Shown piece by piece: positions 21,183-29,523 of a stretch of DNA of 64,000 bases (position 1 is its first letter; every line of letters begins with the position of its first letter). Where the stretch lies: positions 496,001 to 560,000 of the forward strand of contig NZ_AP012977.1 of NCBI RefSeq assembly GCF_016592595.1, given 5' to 3'. The notes beneath the pieces were generated by a model. The model worked only from the letters and a program-made list of their open reading frames with translations, made no database searches and was not told the origin of the DNA. This DNA comes from Abyssogena phaseoliformis symbiont OG214. Lineage in GTDB: Bacteria > Pseudomonadota > Gammaproteobacteria > PS1 > Pseudothioglobaceae. The translations under genes and the position numbers were made by a program.

Positions 21183-21440
21183 ATGGTGGGTTGTATAGGA
21201 CAACCCTTGAGTTGGCGGTTTCCAGTAATCCGTAGTACTAATCTTGTACAGCCCGCCACCCTCTTGATTAGTACCAATGGTGACGGTTTTATAACAAAAC
21301 TGGAGGCCATTATGTCTAAAAATCAACCCAAAGCCGCAGGTGTCTCTGCGCAAGTTTACCAAAACTATCAAGCCACTTGCTACACTTTATGTGGCGCAGC
21401 AGTCACTGCCGTAGCATTATTATTAGGAGGTGTGTTGTGA
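21183..21440 (+). CDS. Ash-family-like phage leader protein
   Basis: The frame reads VGCIGQPLSWRFPVIRSTNL, then VQPATLLIS and GDGFITKLEAIMSKNQ. This matches the Ash/phage family pattern of a GQP..W....S..VQP.T...G.....EAIM run seen before antirepressor genes in P4-like phages and satellites. Upstream an overlapping frame from 21068 begins MFKRTLTTANAKSLVGISI, so the full protein may start there with a frameshift. A second start at ATG 21312, with a GGAGG site, would make a 42-residue peptide ending in a hydrophobic helix. Its stop overlaps the BRO gene start. Molecular role unknown. Confidence 0.5.
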   Translation: MVGCIGQPLSWRFPVIRSTNLVQPATLLISTNGDGFITKLEAIMSKNQPKAAGVSAQVYQNYQATCYTLCGAAVTAVALLLGGVL

Positions 21441-22478
21441 ACGACAACATTAACAATCGTAATCTATCTATCTTTAATTTTAGAGATATCAAAATCAGGG
21501 TTATTGCCGATGATCCACAACAGCCTTATTTTACGGTAAAGGATGTTTGTGAGGTTTTGGAGATTAAAGACTCAAGAACAGCGGTAAAACAAATTCAAGA
21601 GCGATTAAATGAGGCCGGCTTAGATGGCGTGGTTTCAAACCGCACCATCCTCAAAGATCGCTTGGGACGTAATCAAACACTAATAACAACCAACGAACAA
21701 GGCTTGTACGAACTTATATTTTCCTCACGCAAAAAGCAAGCTGTTAAATTCAGAGCATGGGTAACTGGGCAAGTTCTGCCTCAACTTCGTAAAACAGGTA
21801 GCTACACTTTACCTACCCCTGTTATTCGCAGGATCAATGCACAAAGCAGACCACGAGTGCGAGATTATAGTTAGAGAGAGCTGGTTAATGGCTATACTGA
21901 ACATTATTTTTCTCGCAATCCTCAAGATCAATCAGAGAGCTGCATTTATCAAATTCGTAGCGCCTATCTCCCCGCACCTATGCTTTTATTACAACTTACT
22001 TTGATTCTTTAAGGATGGTTATAAAAATCTAACTGCCGATGAACTGAACAGTCTTGAGTCTATTCTATATGACAAGTAAGATGAGTTTTTAGGAGGAGAT
22101 GTTTTTATCCTGGTTACCCAGTCCAATACTAACAATGCTGTTGTCAAACAGCAACAGATCAGTGAGCTTTAATCAAAACTTGAAGTACATAATAAAGCCA
22201 CTAGTTTTATTGATGACAGTCAAAACTTGCCAAACGTTTTAGATTTTCAACTCTACTTTCAACAAGAGAGGGCAATTAACGCATCAATCTACAGCATTCA
22301 AGCTTTACTTGACCAAAGTAAGAATATTGAACTTATTAATTATACTCAGTCAGGCTTTGAATTAAAACTTGAAACATTAGAGCGCGCCTATCAAGTTTCT
22401 AGAGTTTTGTCAAATAAAATCAGTGAAAGTCTGATCAACTTAAAAAGACGATTAAAAAAAATAACAGACGAAGAGTAG
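21437..22478 (+). pseudogene. BRO-N domain antirepressor, C-terminal half broken
   Basis: GTG at 21437 lies 7 bp after GGAGG and overlaps the previous stop. The BRO-N domain is intact: FNFRDIKIRVIADDPQQPYF, TVKDVCEVLEI, ALITTNEQGLYELIF-like and FRAWVTGQVLPQLRKTGSYT. A TAG at 21872-21874 is followed in frame by RELVNGYTEHYFSRNP. After a frameshift near 21,990 the protein continues (GYKNLTADELNSLES, TAA, EFLGG, TAA) into LDFQLYFQQERAINASI and a helical Lys-rich end at 22478. Such proteins relieve phage repressors or bind DNA. Only the N-domain can be made now. Confidence 0.65.
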
Positions 22479-22489
22479 GAGGAAAGCCA

Positions 22490-22733
22490 TGTGTAAAAAG
22501 AACAAACCTATTAATAGTTATAGAAAGTTTCAAACCAGGTTAGATGATCTAGGTTCGTTACTACCCTTGGAAACCACCAGGATAGAACACACTTGCAAAG
22601 AAGCTTTGTAGATGTGGAAGAATATCAACATCTACTTGATGAGGTTAGAGCAATTCATAGACGACCTGACGAACAAATGTTGAGTTTGATTCAGTGTTTG
22701 GAATATGATTTAGATAGGGTTGTGAAAATATAA
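22490..22733 (+). pseudogene. Small unknown protein with frameshift
   Basis: GGAGG precedes ATG 22490. The first part (MCKKNKPINSYRKFQTRLDD) stops at TAG after about 40 codons. The next frame supplies RFVDVEEYQHLLDEVRAIHR and ends at 22733. Together they would make a protein of about 80 residues. It follows the BRO gene by 11 bp and probably shared its operon. Family unknown. Confidence 0.35.
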
Positions 22734-22740
22734 TAAACAT

Positions 22741-23997
22741 ATGAAGATTGTTAAACATAATAAACTTCTTAAACTTAATATGAAACAATATAACTTTAAC
22801 ATTTTTACTAATTTAACGGCTGGCGAAGCTTGTATCAGCGCTTTGTTTATATCTGTTAAAACCACTATAAAGCCTTACATAGTAGGGTTAAAATTGGAAA
22901 ACTCCAAAAGCGTAATAGTTAGCCTGGTTAAAACAGTCTTAAAACCTTGCTACGAAAGCCTTAACAATGCAAGTAGCAATGATGTCGCATCTAAAGTTAT
23001 AAGTCATTGTTTTTACAGTAAAAATTTTACCTTTAAAGCTACTAAAGCTTTTAAAAAATTATAAACAGAATTTAAAAAAATACGCGGATATTTTATTAAG
23101 CAGTCAGGTTGGACTGGTTAAAGATGCTGATAACGGTGACTGGGAAATGTTAGGTGCGTACGCTACAAAAGCTGCCTATGTAGATAATGAATTTGTCATT
23201 ACTCACAATATCGACGTTATTGATCTAGTTAATTCTAATAATAAATTTAGCGAATATTATTTCCAAAAAATATCAACTCTCAAATCAAACTATCAGATAA
23301 AAATGTATGATTTATGCGTTCAGACCATAAAACTAACCAAAAAAACGTACAGATTTTATTGAATATTTACGGGGCTACTTTAATACAAAAAACCAATTTA
23401 AAGTGACTAGAAGTTTCATAAAAAGAATTATCAAATCATGTGTAGAGGCTGTTAACAATGATGTTAATACAGATATTTTTATTACATACAAACTAATAAA
23501 AATTGCTCAAAAACAACACATATAGAATTTACTATAGTTTACAAAAAACAAATAAAACAGGTGTTAGATTTAGACAATGTGGCTACCAATAAAATAGGTG
23601 TTAGGCAACAATTAGTTAACTGGGGTGGGGTGTTTGTAAAGCTCAAATTAAAAAATGGGTAAATACACACTATAATCAAACACTAATAGATGTAATTGAC
23701 AGTACCCATAAAAAAAATCTTCCAGAAGAATGTAATAAAAACAATCCTGGCGGCTATATTTTTCAAATTCTCGGTGATGTTGGTCCTTATTCATCAAAGC
23801 AAGTTACAGTAGAAAACAACAATCGAGCACTACTTCAATTCAGCTTAACAAAAGGTGAAATAAATTATACTAGAGATCAACTAGTAAACAATAATCCGAT
23901 TAGTGATACGTTGCTTGGTTCATTAATTAAACAATGCCAAATGTCGCAACAAAAAAATAAAGAGGGCACTAAAAATATGAATACCTTTCTAAAATAG
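22741..23997 (+). pseudogene. Rep_3-like plasmid replication initiator, broken
   Basis: The N-part starts MKIVKHNKLLKLNMKQYN. Later frames give GLVKDADNGDWEMLGAYATK and FQKISTLKSNYQIKMYDLCV. Then come FIKRIIKSCVEAVNNDVNTD, THIEFTIVYKKQIKQVL and a C-terminal domain ending NKEGTKNMNTFLK. The order of a SxYxI.LYEL-like helix, a second winged helix containing vi..Av.eiN..tDi and a strand HIEFTIVYK is that of Rep_3 initiators. These bind iterons and open the origin. Joined length is near 415 residues. The assignment is moderately supported. No iteron array was recognised nearby. Confidence 0.45.
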
Positions 23998-24062
23998 TGT
24001 TTTAAAGAGTTAATCGATAAATAAAATAAAGTTATATAGAATATATCATATAATAAATTGTT

Positions 24063-24668
24063 ATGAAAAATAACAATCACAAAAGCCTATCAGATCTGTT
24101 TACCGAAGATGGTGATAGAAAGGTATGAAGTAAATTCAAAGAGGATATTCCAGTAGATAATTTTAAACCTTGGCAAGTTACAAAAAAAATTATAAAACTA
24201 CCGCTTCATTTTATTTTTGACAGTTTAAAGATTAACAGAAGTCTTTCTAAGCTTAAAGTGTTTGAAAATATAGGGTTTTTTAAAACCCCGACTAACAGAC
24301 TTTATAACATCGTTTTCCATAGAAAAACCAAACTAGACAAACAAGAGGAAACACTTATTAAAAAGTCCATTGAAGAGATGGATCAAGAGTTGAGAATAAT
24401 CGCAATCAAAAAAGCACAAGGCTTAGTCATCTTTTTAATGCTTGCATTAATCATGGTGTTACTAGTCCCAACTTTATTATTTCAAGTGAATTCTATTGTT
24501 GTTTATGTCAATATCGGACTGTCTTGCTGTTTATTATTTCTTCTGATTGCTGGAAGGCTGAAAGACGCTTATTTATTAAAGCACGCTGAATTTAATAAGA
24601 CAGATATTTTACATAAGAGGTTTTGGAATCTATCCACTCAGTTATCAAAAACAACAGGCCAAGAGTAG
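24063..24668 (+). pseudogene. TraX-like membrane protein with a TGA codon
   Basis: ATG 24063 gives MKNNNHKSLSDLFTEDGDRKV, TGA, SKFKEDIPVDNFKPWQV and then an uninterrupted 150 residues. Two membrane helices are clear: GLVIFLMLALIMVLLVPTLL and SIVVYVNIGLSCCLLFLLIA. The TGA most simply replaces a Trp codon (TGG). The gene lies 4 bp before dotA, the position and size of traX in R64, where traX is next to traY. Name inferred from synteny. Confidence 0.5.
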
Positions 24669-24671
24669 CAA

Positions 24672-26885
24672 ATGAAAAATATATTCATCCCAATTATTAC
24701 TGCATTGATATTATTCGCTTTTACAAACACTTCTTTTGCAACCTTTTGGATAGTTATGATTCTAATCAACATTCATCAGGCATTCTAGCCTCTCTCTCAG
24801 AGGTTTTAACGCTGGTTGCATTGTTATTGGTTAGTGTTTTAGTTGCATGGACAGTTGTTTCTTCATCTGTCGATGTTGCCTCAAGAGGGTAATCTACTGC
24901 AAATTAATATTCAGGCGTTTGGTTACCATTCAGAACAGCATTGTCAGTGCTATTTTTAATGCCTATGGCAGGAGGGTATGCAACAATTCAAATTATTGTT
25001 CTTTCTGTTGCCTCTTTGGGGTATGCAGGCTAGCGATGCTGTGTGGCAATCATCAGTTGATCATTTGCTTAGAGCGCCACAAACACAAAGTGTCTTTGAG
25101 AAAGATAAGAAGGCTAATCAACATAAAAGCAACATTATGGGCGGCTCACTTTTAAAAGTCAAACCAACATTACCGTTAAAAGATTTGTTTAACACGATGG
25201 TTTGTTACGAGTTTGTTAAATCGTTAGATGCAAAAGGATTATTACAAGAAGAGACAGGTGGCTGGGGCGATGTTATTATTGAGAAGCACCATTCTTACAA
25301 GCAAACAGATGTTTTAGAATACAAAAACGCCTCTAATATAAAACATGTTATCAGACACCAATGGGGAACTAGCGAGTATAAAGACTTATGCGGTGAATTA
25401 AGCCAAACGGTAATCATAGCTCTTGAATCTGATGGATCTGGTTCTGTTGCAAGCTCTAACAACTATACAGAACAAGATTATTTAAATTGGTAGAATGCTG
25501 TTTCTGGAGCTTTTAACCAGTTTTACAATGAATCTGGGTTGGAGATTGCCGCCATTAATGCACAATCATTTTTTAGTGATCAAGGGGTTACTAAAAAACA
25601 GTTTTTAGAGCACTTTTCAGTTAAAGGCTTGGTATTAGCTTATAAAAAATACCAAGAAACAATTGTTAAGGCTTTAGTTGAACTACTTACAAAAAATATA
25701 AAATTTATTGAAGCCGCAAAAAAATCAGACTGGTTTTATGCGGGCGGTTTTTATTGGGGCATTAAATCAATCAATGAAGAAACACAAAATCTACTGTTAC
25801 AGTCAAAGGTGAAGCTGGTTAAAAAAGTTCAGGATTTAGACAAAGAGATAAATAGTGATTGTTCAATACTGGAGGTCCTAGACTGGGGTGTTAGTTGCTC
25901 ATCACCTTGGGAGGATTATTTATTTCTTGCTAACGGTTATCCTGCTAATGCACTTAAATATATATATTTATCAACTGAATTTTTCAACAAGAATATTCTT
26001 AGTGTTATTGAAAAAGAGCGTTTTGAAAAACAAAATTGGCTTGAAGTTGTTACAGATTTAGATAGAGGGGAGGGGGTCGGTAGCAAGAGTAATGATAAAA
26101 ACTTATTAAACGAGGTTGTAGACAGTGTTATTAATACTTTTGCCTAGGGGAATGAGTATGATAAAAAAGGTGGTAACATTATGACTAGGGCAATGATATC
26201 GTCACAAGATCCTTTGTCGGAATTACAAAACACAGGGCATTCATTAATCGTAAATAGCACAGCTGCATACTTGGCAGTTGCTAGTATCTCATCGAAAGCC
26301 GCACTTAACGCGACAGTTCTTGGTACTAGCGTTGGTGGAGTTGCTAGTCTACTTATTCCAGATGTTGATATGATCATATCATTTTTCCAATCAATTATTA
26401 TATTTACATTTGCCATCGGTATTTTGTTTGCTTATTATTTGCCACTAATCCCTTTGATTACTTGGGTAGGTGCGGTTGTTGGTTACTTAATGTTTTTATT
26501 TGAGGCTTTTATCGGCTCTATATTTTGGGTGGGAGCACACGAAATGCCAGAAGGGCATGGCGCGCGTAAGCAGGTCAACACGCAAAACAGGGGTATATGC
26601 TAATGCTTGCGCTTGTAGTGCGCCCATCTCTTATGGTTGTAGGGTTTATTAGTGGTATGCTTTTATCAGGTATTTTTGGTTAATTTTGCTGGAGAGCTGG
26701 CAACCCCTTATCTTACCTAGGTTCATGGCAATCATTTTTCTAGCATTAGCGGCTGGGCAGCTCGGTGTTAAGTATTATTCGCCCGTTGTTTTAATTTAAG
26801 CTTTGAGCTGGCTGATCGTGTAGTTCGTTGGATTGGGCATAGTGGCGAGAAAAGGGGTAATAAAAAAGATGGTGGAGACCAGTAT
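24672..26885 (+). pseudogene. dotA: DotA (R64 TraY) polytopic membrane protein, broken
   Basis: Starts with a signal peptide (IFIPIITALILFAFTNTSFA). Segments in different frames carry ILASLSEVLTLVALLLVSVL, then GVWLPFRTALSVLFLMPMAG and GGYATIQIIVLSVASLGYAG, the typical DotA region of W.P.R...G...L.P...GY..iQ. A long periplasmic domain follows (24978-26147). The C-terminal helices then come: FAYYLPLIPLITWVGAVVGY, FEAFIGSIFWVGAHEMPEGH and RPSLMVVGFISGML. DotA is an inner-membrane, partly secreted component of type IVB systems. At least five frame breaks are present. With traX it forms a separate segment away from the main tra block. Confidence 0.75.
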
Positions 26886-26893
26886 TAATAGTT

Positions 26894-27832
26894 TTAAAAT
26901 TTAGTTAAATTGTATGGAATACTGAGAGTGTACTTACATGCGTGTTCACTAGAACTGGAGTATTTAATACAGCCAAAAAACCATTTTTGACTGCCTCTTC
27001 TTAAAATTAAAGGATGCGGATGTTTAGAGTCGAACCTATATTCTATTTTAGAAAATATATCTTGAAAAATGTCTTGCTTACTATAAGTTCGGTCATGACT
27101 AATTGAACGAAATCTGATTAAAGGTAGTCCTATATATCTAAAACTTTTGTCTTTATGCGCATCATTTTTTCTTTGAGAGTCTGTGTTATGAGAGTTGTCG
27201 TCTAGCTCTATTGCTGTAATGTATTCGTAATTATTAGCAGCGTCGCATAGGATGTAGTCAATATGCATATTTTGTAACTTCTTTGTGTGCTTAGTTTTTA
27301 TGATATCTAACACCCTAACTTTTGTAAACACAGCAAGCTTGGTTTGGTACTTCTCATTCAAAATATCAATAACAGATTTAAGTTGTTGATAAAATCTTTG
27401 CTCATTAAGTGTAAATATACTGGTATTTTTTTTATAAGCCGCTTCTTTTTTTACTATTTCTGTTGTTATAGCACTCTTTTTTCTTTTTCTAGTTGAGATT
27501 AAAAATATAATTGTTACTGCTAGTATTATTAAAACTACAACAAGGTTAAACATGAACACCTCGTATTTTATACGGGGATGAAATTTTTCTAAGGAAAAAA
27601 TATAAATTCCAATAACACTAAAAAACACACAAGCTAATGTCTCACGAGCAATTAATTTATGCAGTATACGCAATACAACATAGGTAGAGAGCGCTAGCAA
27701 CAATATAAAAACAATAAGAATAGTGTATTTATCATCTTGCGGAATCAATGGCTGAATCATTTGAGCAGCTTTAATAACACTTTGATATATGTGTATAGCC
27801 AAATTGGCTATTATGTCGTAATATTTTTCCAT
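26894..27832 (-). CDS. DUF2726 nuclease-like membrane protein
   Basis: Intact 312 residues. Two or three N-terminal membrane helices (YTILIVFILLLALSTYVVL, LVVVLIILAVTIIFLI) are followed by a cytoplasmic DUF2726 domain: LNEQRFYQQLKSVI, VRVLDIIK, MHIDYILCDAANNYEYITAI, then ELDDNSHNTDSQRKNDAHKD and GLPLIRFRS. The core (IDYILC, AIELDD.SH, KD) resembles a PD-(D/E)XK-type fold with D, E and K positions. The C-terminal RRGSQKWFFGCIKYS...CKYT looks like half of a topoisomerase-type zinc ribbon, with only two Cys left. It lies convergent to dotA. Role unknown; DNA processing is plausible. Confidence 0.7.
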   Translation of the reverse strand: MEKYYDIIANLAIHIYQSVIKAAQMIQPLIPQDDKYTILIVFILLLALSTYVVLRILHKLIARETLACVFFSVIGIYIFSLEKFHPRIKYEVFMFNLVVVLIILAVTIIFLISTRKRKKSAITTEIVKKEAAYKKNTSIFTLNEQRFYQQLKSVIDILNEKYQTKLAVFTKVRVLDIIKTKHTKKLQNMHIDYILCDAANNYEYITAIELDDNSHNTDSQRKNDAHKDKSFRYIGLPLIRFRSISHDRTYSKQDIFQDIFSKIEYRFDSKHPHPLILRRGSQKWFFGCIKYSSSSEHACKYTLSIPYNLTKF

Positions 27833-27845
27833 ATTTTACAAGTAA

Positions 27846-27870
27846 TAAAAAAAGCCGCTAAAGGCGGCTC
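27846..27870 (-). terminator. Rho-independent terminator (minus strand)
   Basis: AGCCGC at 27853-27858 pairs with GCGGCT at 27864-27869 around a TAAAG loop. On the minus strand the stem is followed by a run of seven T, ending transcription of the 28679-27895 genes. Confidence 0.8.
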
Positions 27871-27894
27871 TAATAATTTAAAGTTAAAAAAAAT

Positions 27895-28313
27895 CTATTG
27901 ACTAACAGTCTGACGAGAATCACTGATCAGTCCACCTTCAAACTAAGGATTGGTTTTATACCAAGCTTTAGCCTTAGCACAATAAGAATCCATATTACGG
28001 TGTTCAATAATCATTTGCTTAACCTGTTCAAATGATTGTCCAGTTGACTCCATGATAATATCAATAGCAACACTTGCATTTCTCCAGTAAGTGTACCAGC
28101 TGTACCTTCCATGGCTTCAACATTCTTAGTCTGCTAGCGATAATCACTTTGAAGTCTAACAAGTTTAGATTCATATTGCTGTTTTAAAGCGGCCGCTTGA
28201 GTGTGAGCGATACGGTTGTTGTGGCTTTCTACCGCATTAGCGGCAATTCTTTGTGAGGCAGCGAGATGTGCCTAAGTACATTGTGCTTAGGCTTGAGCAT
28301 AAGTCATTACCAT
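27895..28313 (-). pseudogene. Unknown phage/plasmid protein with four apparent Gln-to-stop codons
   Basis: ATG 28313 follows GGAGTGACTT. The protein begins MVMTYAQA, stop, AQCT, stop, AHLAASQRIAANAVESHNNR and continues ALKQQYESKLVRLQSDYR, stop, QTKNVEAM. One frameshift near 28,080 leads to DIIMESTGQSFEQVKQMIIE and AKAWYKTNP, stop, FEGGL. All four internal stops (TAA, TAG, TAG, TAG) fit changed CAA or CAG codons. It looks helical and Gln-rich. It shares an operon with the 28332 coiled-coil gene. Function unknown. Confidence 0.45.
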
Positions 28314-28331
28314 AAGTCACTCCTTTTTTGG

Positions 28332-28679
28332 TTAAAATTTATCAATAATTTTAGATAGTGTTAAAAAAGCACCCATAACTATAATTAATAACACCATGTT
28401 TTTATTAAGTGCCTTTTGAATAACAACCTCAATGTCTTTTTTTAGTAATGCAAATTCATTCTTTAAATCATTAAATTCACTCTTAAAACTAGCGGTAACT
28501 TCGTCTAATTTCAAATCTAGATGATTAATATGATTGTATTGAGATTTTAGTAGTGAAGTATTACTATCATCTTGTGCCAAACCTTTACCCTGATCGAATT
28601 TCTCTTCAATCTCTTTGACCTTAGATGTGATCATTTCAATCAGCATATCATTCACTTTGGTTTGGCCTGGCCTATTCAT
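28332..28679 (-). CDS. Coiled-coil protein with C-terminal membrane anchor
   Basis: Intact 115 residues. The first part (MITSKVKEIEEKFDQGKG) and the middle (LDLKLDEVTASFKSEFNDLK) are strongly heptad-like. A terminal hydrophobic helix (MVLLIIVMGAFLTLSKII) anchors it as a tail-anchored protein. Such short anchored coiled coils are common near plasmid transfer genes. It is first in the minus-strand unit that ends at the terminator near 27,850. No family named. Confidence 0.55.
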   Translation of the reverse strand: MNRPGQTKVNDMLIEMITSKVKEIEEKFDQGKGLAQDDSNTSLLKSQYNHINHLDLKLDEVTASFKSEFNDLKNEFALLKKDIEVVIQKALNKNMVLLIIVMGAFLTLSKIIDKF

Positions 28680-28818
28680 TTTTACTTTTCTGTTGCCCGC
28701 ATTTTTAATTTTACACCTGTTTTTATATTATGCCCATTCAAATTCAAATGCTACTATAGTGCCCCCTTCTCGCTGGCTATGTTGACAAAAGGCATGCATT
28801 GTACTAACATGTAAAAAT

Positions 28819-29106
28819 ATGATTACCTACAGTTGGAATAAAGAAAAGAATTTACTTTTGAAAAAAACTCGAGACATTAGTTTTGAGAAAATTGTAATGC
28901 ATATTGAGAGTGGAGATTTAATTGATATTATTCAACATCTAAACGATAAGAAATATGTCAATCAAAAAATATTGATTATTGATGTAAATAATTATGTTTA
29001 TACAGTGCCGTGTGTGATCAATAATAATGAGTGGTTTTTTAAAACCATCATGCCCAATAGACAGTTTATAAAAAAATACCTTGGAGATAAAAATGAAACT
29101 AGATAA
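28819..29106 (+). CDS. BrnT-like toxin
   Basis: Intact 95 residues. The start ITYSWNKEKNLLLKKTRDIS, then FEKIVMHIESGDLIDIIQH, YVNQKILIIDVNNYVYTVP and FFKTIMPNRQFIKKYL, follows the BrnT/DUF4258-like pattern (W...KN.., R.isFe.v, .G....V.HPN..Y.nQ, tiPsRk..K.Y). BrnT proteins are small ribonuclease-fold toxins. The gene overlaps its partner by 14 bp. A promoter-like AT-rich stretch lies between 28,680 and 28,818. Both genes look functional. Confidence 0.65.
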   Translation: MITYSWNKEKNLLLKKTRDISFEKIVMHIESGDLIDIIQHLNDKKYVNQKILIIDVNNYVYTVPCVINNNEWFFKTIMPNRQFIKKYLGDKNETR

Positions 29107-29368
29107 GGAAGAGCAAGAACTGCAAAAGTCTTTAGAGTCTGGTCAATGGGAATCTGTTGATAATCTAGATAATGAGATCGCTAAACACCGTTTAATAGCA
29201 AAAAATACTTTAAAGAAAGATCAAAGAATTAACATTCGACTTTCAACTAATGATTTAGAAGCATTAAAAACTAATGCTGTTGAACTAGGCTTGCCTTATC
29301 AAACATTGGTCTCTAGTGTTTTGCATCAATATGTTTCTGGTAGATTGATGCAAAAAGATATTAGATAG
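29093..29368 (+). CDS. CopG/BrnA-like ribbon-helix-helix antitoxin
   Basis: The ATG at 29093 lies 7 bp after GGAG, so it is preferred to the TTG at 29081. The N-half is acidic (LDKEEQELQKSLESGQWESV). The C-half is a ribbon-helix-helix: DQRINIRLSTNDLEALKTN then AVELGLPYQTLVSSVLHQYV. This is the usual antitoxin layout of BrnTA-like pairs, in which the antitoxin dimer also represses the operon. Intact; it overlaps the toxin gene. Confidence 0.7.
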   Translation: MKLDKEEQELQKSLESGQWESVDNLDNEIAKHRLIAKNTLKKDQRINIRLSTNDLEALKTNAVELGLPYQTLVSSVLHQYVSGRLMQKDIR

Positions 29369-29511
29369 TGATTATATCAGCAAAGACGAACTCAAAACCT
29401 TTTATCAAATGGGCTGGTGGCAAGAGGCACTTTTGGTGCTATATTTATGATGCAGGTGCTTTTGATACTATAGGGTGTGATAAATTATCTATAGACAAGG
29501 CTTTTGGCTAA
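29368..29511 (+). pseudogene. Truncated N-terminus of a DNA adenine methylase
   Basis: GTG 29368 overlaps the antitoxin stop and gives IISAKTNSKPFIKWAGGKRH. The PF.KWAGGKR motif is the SAM-binding start of Dam/D12-class adenine methylases. After it the sequence (FWCYIYDAGAFDTIGCDK) no longer matches and stops at 29509-29511. Only the first 20 or so residues of the enzyme remain. Confidence 0.6.
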
Positions 29512-29523
29512 ACAAGGAGAATC

